Made by a program: the position numbers and the translations under genes
Part shown: piece by piece, positions 55,425 through 64,000 of the stretch
Numbering within the stretch: position 1 is the stretch's first letter
Layout of the letters: each line of letters opens with the position of its first letter
DNA from: Enterobacteriaceae endosymbiont of Donacia marginata
Lineage (GTDB): Bacteria; Pseudomonadota; Gammaproteobacteria; Enterobacterales; Enterobacteriaceae
Direction: 5' to 3'
DNA length: 64,000 nt
NCBI RefSeq assembly: GCF_012567685.1
Contig: NZ_CP046184.1
Coordinates: 248,407-312,406 of the forward strand
Notes under the pieces: model-generated
What the model saw: only the letters and a program-made list of their open reading frames with translations
What the model was told of the DNA's origin: nothing
The model's database searches: none

Positions 55425-57050
55425 ATGAAAAATATTAATCCTACAAAAACTTCTTCTTGGAAATATTTAAAAAAACATTTTCAAGAAATAAAAAAATTAA
55501 ATATTAATACTCTCTTTATAAAAAATCCAAATAGATTTAAACAATTTTCTATTAATTTTGATAATAGAATTCTTTTCGATTATTCAAAAAATATTATTAA
55601 TCAAACAACTTTAAATTATTTAATAAATTTAGCAAAAGAAACTAAATGTTTTGATGCTATTTATTCAATGTTTTATGGTAAAAAAATTAATTTTACTGAA
55701 CAAAGATCTGTTTTACATACAGCATTAAGATATAATAATAATAATTTATTTTTAAATCATAAAGAAATATATAATAATATAGATAAAATTTTAAAAAAAA
55801 TTAAAGATATTTCTAATAACATAATTTTAGAAAAATGGAAGGGTTATACAAATAAAAAAATAAAAAATATAATAAATATAGGAATAGGTGGGTCTCAATT
55901 AGGTCCTCTGATGGTAACAGAAACATTAAAAGAATATAAAAATAAACTAAATTTATTTTTTTTATCTAATATTGATTCTAATCAAATTATAAATATAATT
56001 AATAAAATTAAACCAGAAGAAAGTATTTTTATTATTGCTTCAAAAACTTTTAACACACAAGAAACAATAACTAATGCTTTAAGCATAAAAGAATGGTTTA
56101 TTAAAAAAATAAATATAGATTTAAATAAAGATATTTTTTCTAAACATTTTATTGCAGTTACAAATAATATAAATGCAGCAATAAAGTTTGGAATAGATGA
56201 AAGAAATATTTTGCCATTATTATCTGAAATAGGGGGGCGTTTTTCCTTATGGTCTTCTATTGGATTAGTAATATCTTTATCTATTGGTTTTAATAATTTT
56301 AAAAAATTATTACAAGGAGCAAATAAAATGGATTATCATTTTTTTTCTACCCCATTAGATAGAAATATCCCTGTTATTATGGCTTTAATTAGTATTTGGT
56401 ATAATAATTTTTGGAATTCCGAAACAGAAGCCATAATCCCCTATTGTGATAATATGCGTTTTTTACCATCATACTTACAGCAATTAAATATGGAATCTAA
56501 TGGGAAATCAATAGATAGAAATGGGGATAAAATATCCTATCAAACTAGTTCTATTATATGGGGTGATGTAGGTACAAATAGTCAACATTCTTTTTTTCAA
56601 ATGTTACATCAAGGTACTAAATTAATTCCATGTGATTTTATTGCGGCAGCTATTCCTTATAATAATAAATATAAAGATCATCATACTAAACTTATTGCAA
56701 ATTATATTGCTCAAACAAAAGCACTAGCTTTTGGTAATATTAATAATATATATAAAAAAGATAAAGATAAGATATATAAATATTGTTTGGGAAATAAACC
56801 TAGTAATTCTATTTTTTTAAAAAAAATTACTCCTTATAATTTAGGTTTATTAATTTCATATTATGAACATAAAGTTTTTATACAAGGTGTAATTTTAAAT
56901 ATATTTTCGTTTGATCAATGGGGGGTTGAACTAGGGAAAAAAATAACTAATTTTTTAGTTGAAAATATAGATGAAAATATCCAAGAAAAAATAACCAAAT
57001 ATGATTGTTCTTCTAAAGGGATAATTGATTTTTATAAAAATTTTAATTAA
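55425..57050 (+). CDS. pgi: Glucose-6-phosphate isomerase
   Basis: Interconverts glucose 6-phosphate and fructose 6-phosphate. It has 541 residues against 549. Conserved are INIGIGGSQLGPLMVTE, SKTFNTQETITNA, GGRFSLWSSIGL (family GGRxSxxS), QLNMESNGKSIDRNG, HSFFQMLHQGTKLIPCDFI and DQWGVELGK with the catalytic Lys nearby. Stands alone, divergent from ybfF. The frame is intact with all active-site stretches. Confidence 0.97.
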   Translation: MKNINPTKTSSWKYLKKHFQEIKKLNINTLFIKNPNRFKQFSINFDNRILFDYSKNIINQTTLNYLINLAKETKCFDAIYSMFYGKKINFTEQRSVLHTALRYNNNNLFLNHKEIYNNIDKILKKIKDISNNIILEKWKGYTNKKIKNIINIGIGGSQLGPLMVTETLKEYKNKLNLFFLSNIDSNQIINIINKIKPEESIFIIASKTFNTQETITNALSIKEWFIKKINIDLNKDIFSKHFIAVTNNINAAIKFGIDERNILPLLSEIGGRFSLWSSIGLVISLSIGFNNFKKLLQGANKMDYHFFSTPLDRNIPVIMALISIWYNNFWNSETEAIIPYCDNMRFLPSYLQQLNMESNGKSIDRNGDKISYQTSSIIWGDVGTNSQHSFFQMLHQGTKLIPCDFIAAAIPYNNKYKDHHTKLIANYIAQTKALAFGNINNIYKKDKDKIYKYCLGNKPSNSIFLKKITPYNLGLLISYYEHKVFIQGVILNIFSFDQWGVELGKKITNFLVENIDENIQEKITKYDCSSKGIIDFYKNFN

Positions 57051-57060
57051 AATTTATTTA

Positions 57061-57088
57061 AAAATATTATTAATAATTAAAATATTTT
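57061..57088. terminator. Possible terminator between pgi and deaD
   Basis: AAAATATT (57061-57068) and AATATTTT (57081-57088) form an 8-bp AT-only stem between convergent genes; the right arm enters the last codon of deaD. Weak evidence apart from position. Confidence 0.3.
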
Positions 57089-58769
57089 ATTTTTTAATAT
57101 ATTTTTTTTTAAATTTTGAACGTAATCTTTTTTTGTAAAATTTTTTTACAATTAATAATTCAAAACTAATATTTTTATTTAAAATTTTAATATTTTGAGA
57201 ATATTTTAAAATATTTTTTTTAATTATAGGAGTTAATTCAATAGTAGAATAATTATTAAATAATTTTATATTACCTAAATCATTACTATTTATTTTTAAC
57301 TCATTAATAATTGCTCCTACAATATGACGTACTTCTACTTTATCTTTTTTACCTATATTAATACGATATATATCCATATATTTTTTTATTCTTTTATTTT
57401 TATTAAAGTTTGATTTTCTATTAAATACCTTATTATAAGGGATCGGTTCAGGAGGTAAAATTAAAGGTCTTTTACTTTGAGATAATTTTAATAAAATTGT
57501 AATTAATATTTCTTTATTTATATTATTTTCAACAATTAAAGTTGATATAATTTCTTTATATTTAATTAAATCTACATTATTTATATACTTTGATTCTTCT
57601 TTTATTTTTTTTATTAGATTTTCTATTCTCTTTTGATATAAAATTGTATTATTAGGTAATAATATTTCATTAATATTACATTTTATTTTATATTCAATAT
57701 TTTTAAGTAATCTTTTTTCTTTATATTCGATAAATGATAAAGATTTACCTTGCCTTCCTGCTCTACCAGTTCTTCCAATACGATGAATATATGATTCTAT
57801 ATCCATAGGAATATCATAATTTATAACTAAATCAATTCTATTTACATCTAATCCTCTTGCTGCAATATCAGTAGCAATTAAAACATCTAATTTTCCGTTT
57901 CTAAATCTTTCTAATGTTTTTTCTCTATTATTTTGATTCATATCTCCATTTAATGCTGCACTATTATAATTGTATTGTTTTAATATATCAGCAATTTCTA
58001 TTGTAGAAGTTTTAGTTTTAACAAAAATTAAAGCTGCAGTAAAATTTTCAGTTTCTAAAAATTTCATTAAAGCATCTATTTTTTTACTATTAATTAACCA
58101 ATAGGTTTGTTTGATATCTGGTATTGTTTTTATATTAGTCTTTATAAATATTTCATGTGGATGAACCATAAATTTTTTAGTTATATTTTTAATTCTTTTC
58201 GGCATAGTTGCAGAAAATAATGAAGTTTGATGTTTTTTTGGTATTGTAGATAATATTTTTTCTACATCTTCAATAAACCCCATTCTTAACATTTCATCTG
58301 CTTCATCTATTACTAAACTAGTTAATTTAAATAAATTAACAGTTTTTCTTTTAATGTGATCTAATAAACGTCCTGGGGTAGCTACAATAATTTGAACTCC
58401 TAATTTTAACCGTTTAAATTGTACTTGATAAGATTGCCCTCCATATAATGCTAAAATACTAATTCCATTTAAATATTTTGCAAATAATAAAGCAGCTTTA
58501 GTTACCTGTATTGCTAGTTCTCTAGTTGGAGTCAAAATCAATATTTGAGTTTTCTTTATAGATAAATTTAAATTATTTAATAATGGTAATATAAATGCAG
58601 CGGTTTTACCACTACCTGTTTGTGCTATTCCTAATACATCTTTTGATGATAATAAATATGGAATACATTTTTTTTGTATAGGGGATGGTTCTATATATCC
58701 TATATCGTTTAATGCTTTTAAAATAAACTTATTTAAACCAAATTGAGTGAAATTAGTAATATTTATCAT
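57087..58769 (-). CDS. deaD: ATP-dependent RNA helicase DeaD (CsdA)
   Basis: DEAD-box helicase in ribosome assembly and mRNA decay, cold-induced in E. coli. It has 560 residues against 629; the basic, repetitive C-terminal tail is shortened. Motifs: FTQFGLN at the Q-motif start with PSPIQ, AQTGSGKTAAF (I), PTRELAIQV (Ia), LVIDEADEML (II), SATMP (III), ATDIAARGLDVN (V) and YIHRIGRTGRAGR (VI). The DbpA-like RNA-binding domain is visible around HIVGAIINELKI. Downstream of pnp; nlpI, between them in E. coli, is lost. Partner of PNPase in cold-adapted degradosomes. Confidence 0.96.
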   Translation of the reverse strand: MINITNFTQFGLNKFILKALNDIGYIEPSPIQKKCIPYLLSSKDVLGIAQTGSGKTAAFILPLLNNLNLSIKKTQILILTPTRELAIQVTKAALLFAKYLNGISILALYGGQSYQVQFKRLKLGVQIIVATPGRLLDHIKRKTVNLFKLTSLVIDEADEMLRMGFIEDVEKILSTIPKKHQTSLFSATMPKRIKNITKKFMVHPHEIFIKTNIKTIPDIKQTYWLINSKKIDALMKFLETENFTAALIFVKTKTSTIEIADILKQYNYNSAALNGDMNQNNREKTLERFRNGKLDVLIATDIAARGLDVNRIDLVINYDIPMDIESYIHRIGRTGRAGRQGKSLSFIEYKEKRLLKNIEYKIKCNINEILLPNNTILYQKRIENLIKKIKEESKYINNVDLIKYKEIISTLIVENNINKEILITILLKLSQSKRPLILPPEPIPYNKVFNRKSNFNKNKRIKKYMDIYRINIGKKDKVEVRHIVGAIINELKINSNDLGNIKLFNNYSTIELTPIIKKNILKYSQNIKILNKNISFELLIVKKFYKKRLRSKFKKKYIKK

Positions 58770-58826
58770 ATAATATATATGCCTATTTAAAATAAATAAA
58801 TAATTATAAAACTGATATAAGTAATT

Positions 58827-58844
58827 ATCTAATAATTATTAGAT
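58827..58844. repeat. Perfect 18-bp palindrome upstream of deaD
   Basis: ATCTAATAA is followed directly by TTATTAGAT, about 60 bp upstream of the deaD start codon in the pnp-deaD gap. It could be an mRNA structure or an operator-like site. No regulator is implied by context. Confidence 0.35.
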
Positions 58845-58869
58845 GGGATTATGAAAAATAATAATTATA

Positions 58870-58906
58870 TTATAATTATGTTTATAATAACAAAACATAA
58901 TTATAA
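58870..58906 (-). terminator. Hairpin between pnp and deaD
   Basis: A 14-bp perfect stem (58870-58883 with 58893-58906; core AATTATGTTT) with a 9-base loop lies about 150 bp downstream of the pnp stop, followed on the minus strand by an AT-rich run ending in T5. It may end pnp transcription or act as a 3' stabiliser against exonucleases. The 288-bp gap has no trace of nlpI that I could recognise. Confidence 0.5.
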
Positions 58907-59057
58907 ATATTAAAAATTATTTTATATAAATAAAATTTTACAATTAATTTTTTATTAATTATTATAATATTAAATATTTAACTATTGGAAAATATTATTT
59001 ATAAAAATAATTTATATAATTATCTATAATAACTTTATTTATAATAAAATTTAAAAG

Positions 59058-61157
59058 TTAAATTTTATCAATAGTAGCTGCTTTAATACTTAATCTAATT
59101 CGTCCTTGTTTATCAATATCTGTAACTTTAACAAATACATTTTGTAATATTTGTAAATAATCACTTACTTTATTTACATGTTTATTTGTTATTTGAGAAA
59201 TATGTACTAATCCTTCTTTACCATTACCTATGGAAATAAAAGCACCAAAATCAACAATACGTACTACTTTTCCATTATATATTTTCCCAACAATAATATC
59301 TGCTGTAATTTCTTTTATACGTTTAATTGCAAATTTAATTTTTTCATTATTTTTAGCTGCAATTTTAACTATTCCACTGTCTTCTATTTCAATAATAGTA
59401 TCAGTTTCTTCTGTTAAAGCTCGAATAACAGATCCTCCTTTACCTATCATATCTTTAATTTTTTCTGGATTTATTTTTAATGTATAAATTCTTGGTGCAA
59501 ATTCTGAAATATTTTTTCTGGGAGTAGAAATAGCTTGTTTCATTACTTTTAAAATATGTAATCTAGCTAATTTTGCTTGGAATAAAGCTAATTTTATTAT
59601 TTTATAATTAATACCTTCTATTTTCATATCCATTTGTAATGCAGTAATTCCATTTTTAGTGCCTGCTACTTTAAAATCCATATCACCTAAATGATCTTCA
59701 TCTCCTAAAATATCTGATAATATTATAAAATTATTATTTTCTTTTATTAATCCCATAGCAATACCTGCTACAGCATTATTAATTGGAATGCCAGCATCCA
59801 TCATCGCTAATGATGCGCCACATACTGAAGCCATAGAAGATGATCCATTAGATTCTGTTATTTCAGATACAATCCTTATTGTATAAGGGAAAATATCTAT
59901 GTTAGGCATGACTGGGATTAAAGATTTTTTAGCTAAATTTCCATGACCAATTTCACGTCTTTTAGGTGAACTCATCATACCAACTTCACCAACAGAATAG
60001 GGGGGGAAATTATAATGAAATAAAAAATTATCTGTTTTATTGTTTAATAAATCATCTAATGATTGAGCATCTCTATTAGTTCCTAATGTAGCTGTAACTA
60101 AAGATTGTGTTTCACCTCTTGTAAATAAAGCAGAACCATGTGTTCTTGGAAGAACACCTATACGTACATCTAAATTACGTATCATATCATGTTCACGACC
60201 ATCAATTCTTAAATTTTTATTTATTATGTTTTTTCGAACTATTTTTTTTTCTAATTCATAAAAAATTTCATTTAAATGATAAAGAGAAATATTTTCATAC
60301 TCCTTTTCTTTTTTCACTAATTCAAGAATTTTATGTTTTATTGAATCAATTTCATTCATTCTATATTTTTTTTCTTTAATATCATATGCTTTTACTAATT
60401 TTTTATAAGATAAAAGATAAATTTTTTCTTTAAGCTGCTCATTTAAAGGATATAAAATCCATGTATGAGATTTTTTTTTTATTTTATTAGATAGTTCAAT
60501 AATATTATTAATTAAAATTTGTTGTTCATTATGTCCATATATTATAGCATTTAGAATTTGATCTTCGGTTAATAAATTAGATTTAGCTTCTACCATTAAA
60601 ATAGCTTTTCTAGTACTAGTAACAATTAGATCTAATGTACTATTTTTCATGTCTTTAATATTAGGATTTAATACATATTTATTATTAATATAGCCAACAC
60701 GTGCTGTACCAAATGGTCCATTAAATGGTATACCAGCTAAATTAAGGACGGTAGATGCACCTATAATAGCAACAATATCTGGATTAATTTCAGGATTTAT
60801 AGACATTACAGTTGCAATTATTTGTGTTTCATTTAAAAAACCTTTTTTAAATAAAGGTCTTATAGGACGATCAATTAAACGAGAAATTAGAATTTCATTT
60901 TCATTCGGACGTCCCTCTCTACGAAAAAAATTACCAGGAATACGACCAGCAGCATATAATTTTTCTTGATAATGCACAGATAAAGGGAAAAAATTTTGTT
61001 CTAATTTTACTTCATTATCTACGACTAAAGTAACAAAAACAGCAGTATCATCAATACTCACCATTACAGATGATGTTGCTTGTCTAGCTATCATCCCTGT
61101 TTCAATAGTTACAGTATTATTACCATAACGAAATCTATGAATAATCGGGTTTAACAA
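59058..61157 (-). CDS. pnp: Polyribonucleotide nucleotidyltransferase (PNPase)
   Basis: Phosphorolytic 3'-5' exoribonuclease and degradosome component. It has 699 residues against 711. Two RNase PH domains flank a helical region. The second has [40 protein letters not shown] and the catalytic aspartates in [16 protein letters not shown]. The KH domain has [17 protein letters not shown] (residues about 560-576). The S1 domain has [20 protein letters not shown]. The short E. coli C-terminal tail is trimmed. Follows rpsO by 92 bp as in enterobacteria. Confidence 0.98.
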   Translation of the reverse strand: MLNPIIHRFRYGNNTVTIETGMIARQATSSVMVSIDDTAVFVTLVVDNEVKLEQNFFPLSVHYQEKLYAAGRIPGNFFRREGRPNENEILISRLIDRPIRPLFKKGFLNETQIIATVMSINPEINPDIVAIIGASTVLNLAGIPFNGPFGTARVGYINNKYVLNPNIKDMKNSTLDLIVTSTRKAILMVEAKSNLLTEDQILNAIIYGHNEQQILINNIIELSNKIKKKSHTWILYPLNEQLKEKIYLLSYKKLVKAYDIKEKKYRMNEIDSIKHKILELVKKEKEYENISLYHLNEIFYELEKKIVRKNIINKNLRIDGREHDMIRNLDVRIGVLPRTHGSALFTRGETQSLVTATLGTNRDAQSLDDLLNNKTDNFLFHYNFPPYSVGEVGMMSSPKRREIGHGNLAKKSLIPVMPNIDIFPYTIRIVSEITESNGSSSMASVCGASLAMMDAGIPINNAVAGIAMGLIKENNNFIILSDILGDEDHLGDMDFKVAGTKNGITALQMDMKIEGINYKIIKLALFQAKLARLHILKVMKQAISTPRKNISEFAPRIYTLKINPEKIKDMIGKGGSVIRALTEETDTIIEIEDSGIVKIAAKNNEKIKFAIKRIKEITADIIVGKIYNGKVVRIVDFGAFISIGNGKEGLVHISQITNKHVNKVSDYLQILQNVFVKVTDIDKQGRIRLSIKAATIDKI

Positions 61158-61249
61158 AATAAATATCCTTTAATAAAAATTTTTTATATTAAAAATAATA
61201 AATTAATTTTTAAAATCTCTAATTAATACAGATTAATATTAAAATATTT

Positions 61250-61519
61250 TTATCTTCTTAAACCTAAATTTTCAATTAATATATTATAATCACATAAATT
61301 TTTTTTTTTAAAATAATTTAATAATTTTCTACGTTGTGATATCATATTTAATAGTCCTCGACGACTGTGATGATCTTTTTTATGAATAGCAAAATGTTTA
61401 TTTAGATAATTAATTTTACATGTTAATAAAGCTATTTGTACTTTAGTTGATCCTTTGTCTTTATTATGATTTTCATATTTTTTTATAATTTTTATTTTTT
61501 GTACTGTATTAAAACACAT
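61250..61519 (-). CDS. rpsO: 30S ribosomal protein S15
   Basis: Primary 16S rRNA-binding protein of the platform. It has 89 residues, the standard length. Conserved are [40 protein letters not shown] with the rRNA-contact HHSRRGLL, and [12 protein letters not shown]. It precedes pnp as in E. coli. truB, which normally lies upstream, survives only as a pseudogene. Confidence 0.97.
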   Translation of the reverse strand: MCFNTVQKIKIIKKYENHNKDKGSTKVQIALLTCKINYLNKHFAIHKKDHHSRRGLLNMISQRRKLLNYFKKKNLCDYNILIENLGLRR

Positions 61520-61780
61520 AACTTAACTCCTAACTCCATTACATTAGTTATAAATTGATAATTTTGATTAATAATTATAAGATTATAGAATTTTTTTAAA
61601 AATATAGAATATTTTTAATTTATATAATGAATATTAATTTTGTTTTTACTATTTATTTCTAATAAAATTTAGATATATTACTTATATTATTATTAATAAA
61701 CAATAACTTTTTTTATCAAAAAATATTTAATTTATAAATTTTGATATTTTATAATTAATTTTTTTAATTATTTAATAATT
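61520..61780. other. Gene-free AT spacer upstream of rpsO
   Basis: About 260 bp of A and T upstream of rpsO, containing stop codons in all frames I followed. By synteny it should correspond to the eroded C-terminal half of truB, but no residue stretch is recognisable. GGAG about ten bases before the rpsO ATG is the ribosome binding site. Confidence 0.45.
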
Positions 61781-62170
61781 TCATATTTTTATAAAAAAAT
61801 TCTCCTTTATTTTTAATGCAATATATATAAGATCACTATATCTAATCTCTTTTTTTAAAAAATTAATTATTTCAATAAAATATTTTATAGAGATATTAGC
61901 ATTTTTTCTTTTAATAAGAAAATTATATTTATCTTTAGTATTTTTTATTAAAAATAGTAAATAAATTTTATTTAAATTAATTAAATATTTATAAAATTTA
62001 TTATTTTATTATAAAATAATAATAGATTATTATATCAATAATGTTAAATACTTAATAAAATAAAATATTTTTATCTATATTATTTTTTATATTTAAAATA
62101 TTTTAATATATTAAATAATTTTATTAGATATCTTAAATTTTATAAATTTAGTTAAAAAATAATAAAATAT
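61781..62170 (-). pseudogene. truB: Remnant of truB (tRNA pseudouridine-55 synthase)
   Basis: The slot between rbfA and rpsO is where enterobacteria carry truB. On the minus strand a 75-codon stretch without start (62005 to 61781) aligns with E. coli TruB from memory. NKFYKYLINLNKIY corresponds to TKFSQYLLDSDKRY, and 51 residues on (55 in E. coli) IYIALK corresponds to MYSALK. FIEIINFLKKEI fits QLAAALDTFRGDI between them. Further upstream, near 62111-62166, another frame gives FLTK...SNKII then a stop, resembling LLDK...SNDAL. Stops and at least one frameshift interrupt the gene. The catalytic GALDPLA segment and the C-terminal half are not found. Non-functional. Confidence 0.7.
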
Positions 62171-62218
62171 TTTTGTTTTTTTAAAATCTTATATTTAAAA
62201 AAATAATTATAGTGATAA

Positions 62219-62575
62219 TTATTTTTTTTGAATTTTTAAATTATTCAAAATATTACTAATATATTTACCTTCTTTAAAAGAAGAATCTAAAAAAAATTTT
62301 ATTTTTGGTATTTTACGTAATTTTATTTTTTTTTTAAGCATATATCTAATATATTCTGTAGTTTTATTTAAATAAAAAAATGAATTTTTTTTATTTTTTA
62401 ATTTTTCTTCTTTATATGATAATATTATAAAAATTTTTGCATATGAAAAATCTTTTGAAATTACTATATCAGTAACGGTACAAAATTTATTTATTCTAAT
62501 ATCATTAATATTATGTTGTAATATTTTTGCTATTTGTTTTTTTAATTCATATGCAATTCGTTGATTACGATACAA
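62219..62575 (-). CDS. rbfA: 30S ribosome-binding factor RbfA
   Basis: KH-domain assembly factor for late 16S rRNA maturation and cold adaptation. It has 118 residues against 133; the disordered C-terminal tail is missing. Conserved are QRIAYELKKQIAKILQHNI at the N-terminus, VTDIVISKDFSYAKIFI, the YIRYMLKKKIKLRKIPKIKF stretch, and FFLDSSFKEGKYI. It lies 50 bp after infB, as in E. coli (infB-rbfA-truB-rpsO-pnp). Confidence 0.93.
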   Translation of the reverse strand: MYRNQRIAYELKKQIAKILQHNINDIRINKFCTVTDIVISKDFSYAKIFIILSYKEEKLKNKKNSFFYLNKTTEYIRYMLKKKIKLRKIPKIKFFLDSSFKEGKYISNILNNLKIQKK

Positions 62576-62625
62576 TAATATCCTCCCTTTTTTATATATA
62601 TTTTATATTAAAATATTAAAATATA

Positions 62626-64000
62626 TTATTTTTTTATAAGTTCAATTTTTTCGAAAATTTCTATTTTATCTCCAATATTAATATTATTAAAATTTTTAAT
62701 ACCTATACCACACTCCATTCCATTTCTTACTTCATTTACACTTTCTTTAAATCTTCTTAAAGAATCTATAATTCCTTTATAAATAATTTTATTATCTCTC
62801 ACTAATTTAATTAAATTATTACGTTTTATTATTCCAAATGTTACTATACATCCAGCAATAATCCCAATTTTAGGGATAGTAAAAATACTTCTAACTTTTG
62901 CTAATCCTAAGATTGATTCCTTATATTTAGGTATTAAAATTTTTTGTATATATTTTTTCATATATTTAATTAAATCATAAATAATAGTAAAAAATATTAC
63001 TTGTATATTTTCTATTTTTATTATATTTTTTACAATATTATTTGCTTTAACATTAAATCCAATAATAATTAAATGTTTTTTAGAATTAGCAATTGCCATT
63101 GAAATATCTGTTTCAGTAATTTCACCAACACCAGAATAAATAATTTTTATATTTATCTGATCATTAGATAAATTGATTAATGTATTTTTAATAGCTTCAA
63201 TGGATCCTTGAACATCTGTTTTCACTAAAAGATTTATTTCATGAATATTTTTATTGTTTAAATTTAAAAATCCTTTTCTGATTTTTTTTTGTTTATTAGC
63301 TAATGTTATTTCTCTATATTTATTTTTTCTATATAATGCTATATCTTTAGCTTGTTTTTCATATTTTACTACTATTAAATCATCTCCAGCATATGGAACT
63401 TCTGATAAACCTAAAATTTTAATAGGAGTTGATGGTCCTGCTTGTAAAACATCTAAACCTTTACTATTAATTAATCCTTTTATTTTTCCATAAGTATAAC
63501 CACAAAGTGTTATATCACCTTTTTTTAAAATTCCTTCTTTAATGATAACACTAGCTATAGGACCTTTTCCTTTATCTAAATAAGACTCAATAACTGTACC
63601 TTTAGCATTTCCCTCATTAAAAGATTTTAATTCTAACATTTCTGCTTGTAATAAAATAGCATTCAATAAATTATTTATACCTTCACCAGTTTTAGCAGAG
63701 ATTTTAACAAATATATTTTCTCCCCCCCATTCTTCTGAAAGAATATTATATCGGCTTAATTCATTTTTTATCTTTTCAAAATTTGAGATTTTTTTATCAA
63801 TTTTATTTATTGCTACTATTATTGATACTTTTGTTTTTTTTGCATGTTGAATAGCTTCTATAGTTTGTGGCATTACTCCATCATCAATTGCAATAACTAA
63901 TACTATTATATCAGTAATTTTACTACCTCTATATCTCATTGAAGTAAAAGATTCATGTCCTGGAGTATCAATAAATGTTATTTGTTTATTATTAAATTTT
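62626..64000 (-). CDS. infB: Translation initiation factor IF-2, C-terminal part (5' end outside window)
   Basis: GTPase that delivers fMet-tRNA to the 30S subunit and promotes subunit joining. The frame is open to the window edge, so only about 457 C-terminal codons are present. G domain motifs G3 (FIDTPGHESFTSMR, here preceding the first in-frame Met) and G4 (VAINKIDK), plus SAKTGEGI (G5), are visible. Domain II has VIESYLDKGKGPIASVI. The C-terminal fMet-binding domain ends with VRNGMECGIGIKNFNNI. First visible gene of infB-rbfA-(truB)-rpsO-pnp-deaD. Confidence 0.96.
   Translation of the reverse strand, partial: KFNNKQITFIDTPGHESFTSMRYRGSKITDIIVLVIAIDDGVMPQTIEAIQHAKKTKVSIIVAINKIDKKISNFEKIKNELSRYNILSEEWGGENIFVKISAKTGEGINNLLNAILLQAEMLELKSFNEGNAKGTVIESYLDKGKGPIASVIIKEGILKKGDITLCGYTYGKIKGLINSKGLDVLQAGPSTPIKILGLSEVPYAGDDLIVVKYEKQAKDIALYRKNKYREITLANKQKKIRKGFLNLNNKNIHEINLLVKTDVQGSIEAIKNTLINLSNDQINIKIIYSGVGEITETDISMAIANSKKHLIIIGFNVKANNIVKNIIKIENIQVIFFTIIYDLIKYMKKYIQKILIPKYKESILGLAKVRSIFTIPKIGIIAGCIVTFGIIKRNNLIKLVRDNKIIYKGIIDSLRRFKESVNEVRNGMECGIGIKNFNNINIGDKIEIFEKIELIKK

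Overview
The window is a contiguous piece of the chromosome of a strongly reduced, extremely AT-rich gammaproteobacterial endosymbiont. Nearly every protein aligns by eye along its whole length with its Enterobacterales (E. coli-type) ortholog. Lys, Asn, Ile, Phe and Leu are heavily enriched, and gene order is E. coli order with blocks deleted. There are no insertion sequences, phage genes, integrases, CRISPR arrays, toxin-antitoxin pairs or unfamiliar gene families. This is the usual profile of an obligate insect symbiont (Wigglesworthia-, Blochmannia- or Purcelliella-like), but the genus cannot be fixed from sequence alone.

Layout. 1-7.6 kb: end of map, convergent with the macromolecular-synthesis operon rpsU-dnaG-rpoD; tsaD, uppP and cca follow. 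7.7-12.7 kb: ribB, a tRNA Arg-His-Pro cluster, trxA-rho, dksA, a 0.7-kb gene-free stretch, and sodA. 12.7-15.7 kb: tsaC-aroE diverging from def-fmt. 15.7-29.4 kb: the complete S10, spc and alpha ribosomal operons on the minus strand (rpsJ to rplQ), including the small genes rpmJ and rpmD. 29.5-38.8 kb: ruvX-yggT-hemW, trmB, yggX, a tRNA Ile-Ala pair without rRNA, rmuC-tatD, asnS-ompF, gloC. 38.8-52.1 kb: serC-aroA-rpsA, then leuS-holA-mrdA-mrdB and miaB-ybeY behind a tRNA Met-Leu-Gln cluster. 52.2-57.1 kb: glnS, fldA, ybfF, pgi. 57.1-64 kb: infB (5' end outside)-rbfA-[truB remnant]-rpsO-pnp-deaD.

Most genes serve translation: ribosomal proteins, tRNAs and tRNA modification, three aminoacyl-tRNA synthetases, formyl-Met processing and IF-2. 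Others serve transcription and RNA turnover (RpoD, RpoA, Rho, DksA, PNPase, DeaD). A cell-wall elongation set remains (UppP, RodA, PBP2) with a general porin, so the cell probably keeps peptidoglycan and an outer membrane. Nutritional functions visible are riboflavin (RibB), shikimate-pathway steps (AroE, AroA) and serine/PLP precursor synthesis (SerC). Redox functions are SodA, thioredoxin and flavodoxin.

I found no undescribed multi-gene system. The points worth checking are signs of decay and local novelty: a recognisable truB pseudogene in its ancestral slot, a LeuRS whose editing domain has lost its core motif, a CNPC thioredoxin active site, a porin without the PEFGG loop motif, eight tRNA genes none of which encodes CCA, poly(A) tracts of 13-14 inside intact genes, and a tandem duplication that supplies the aroA stop codon.
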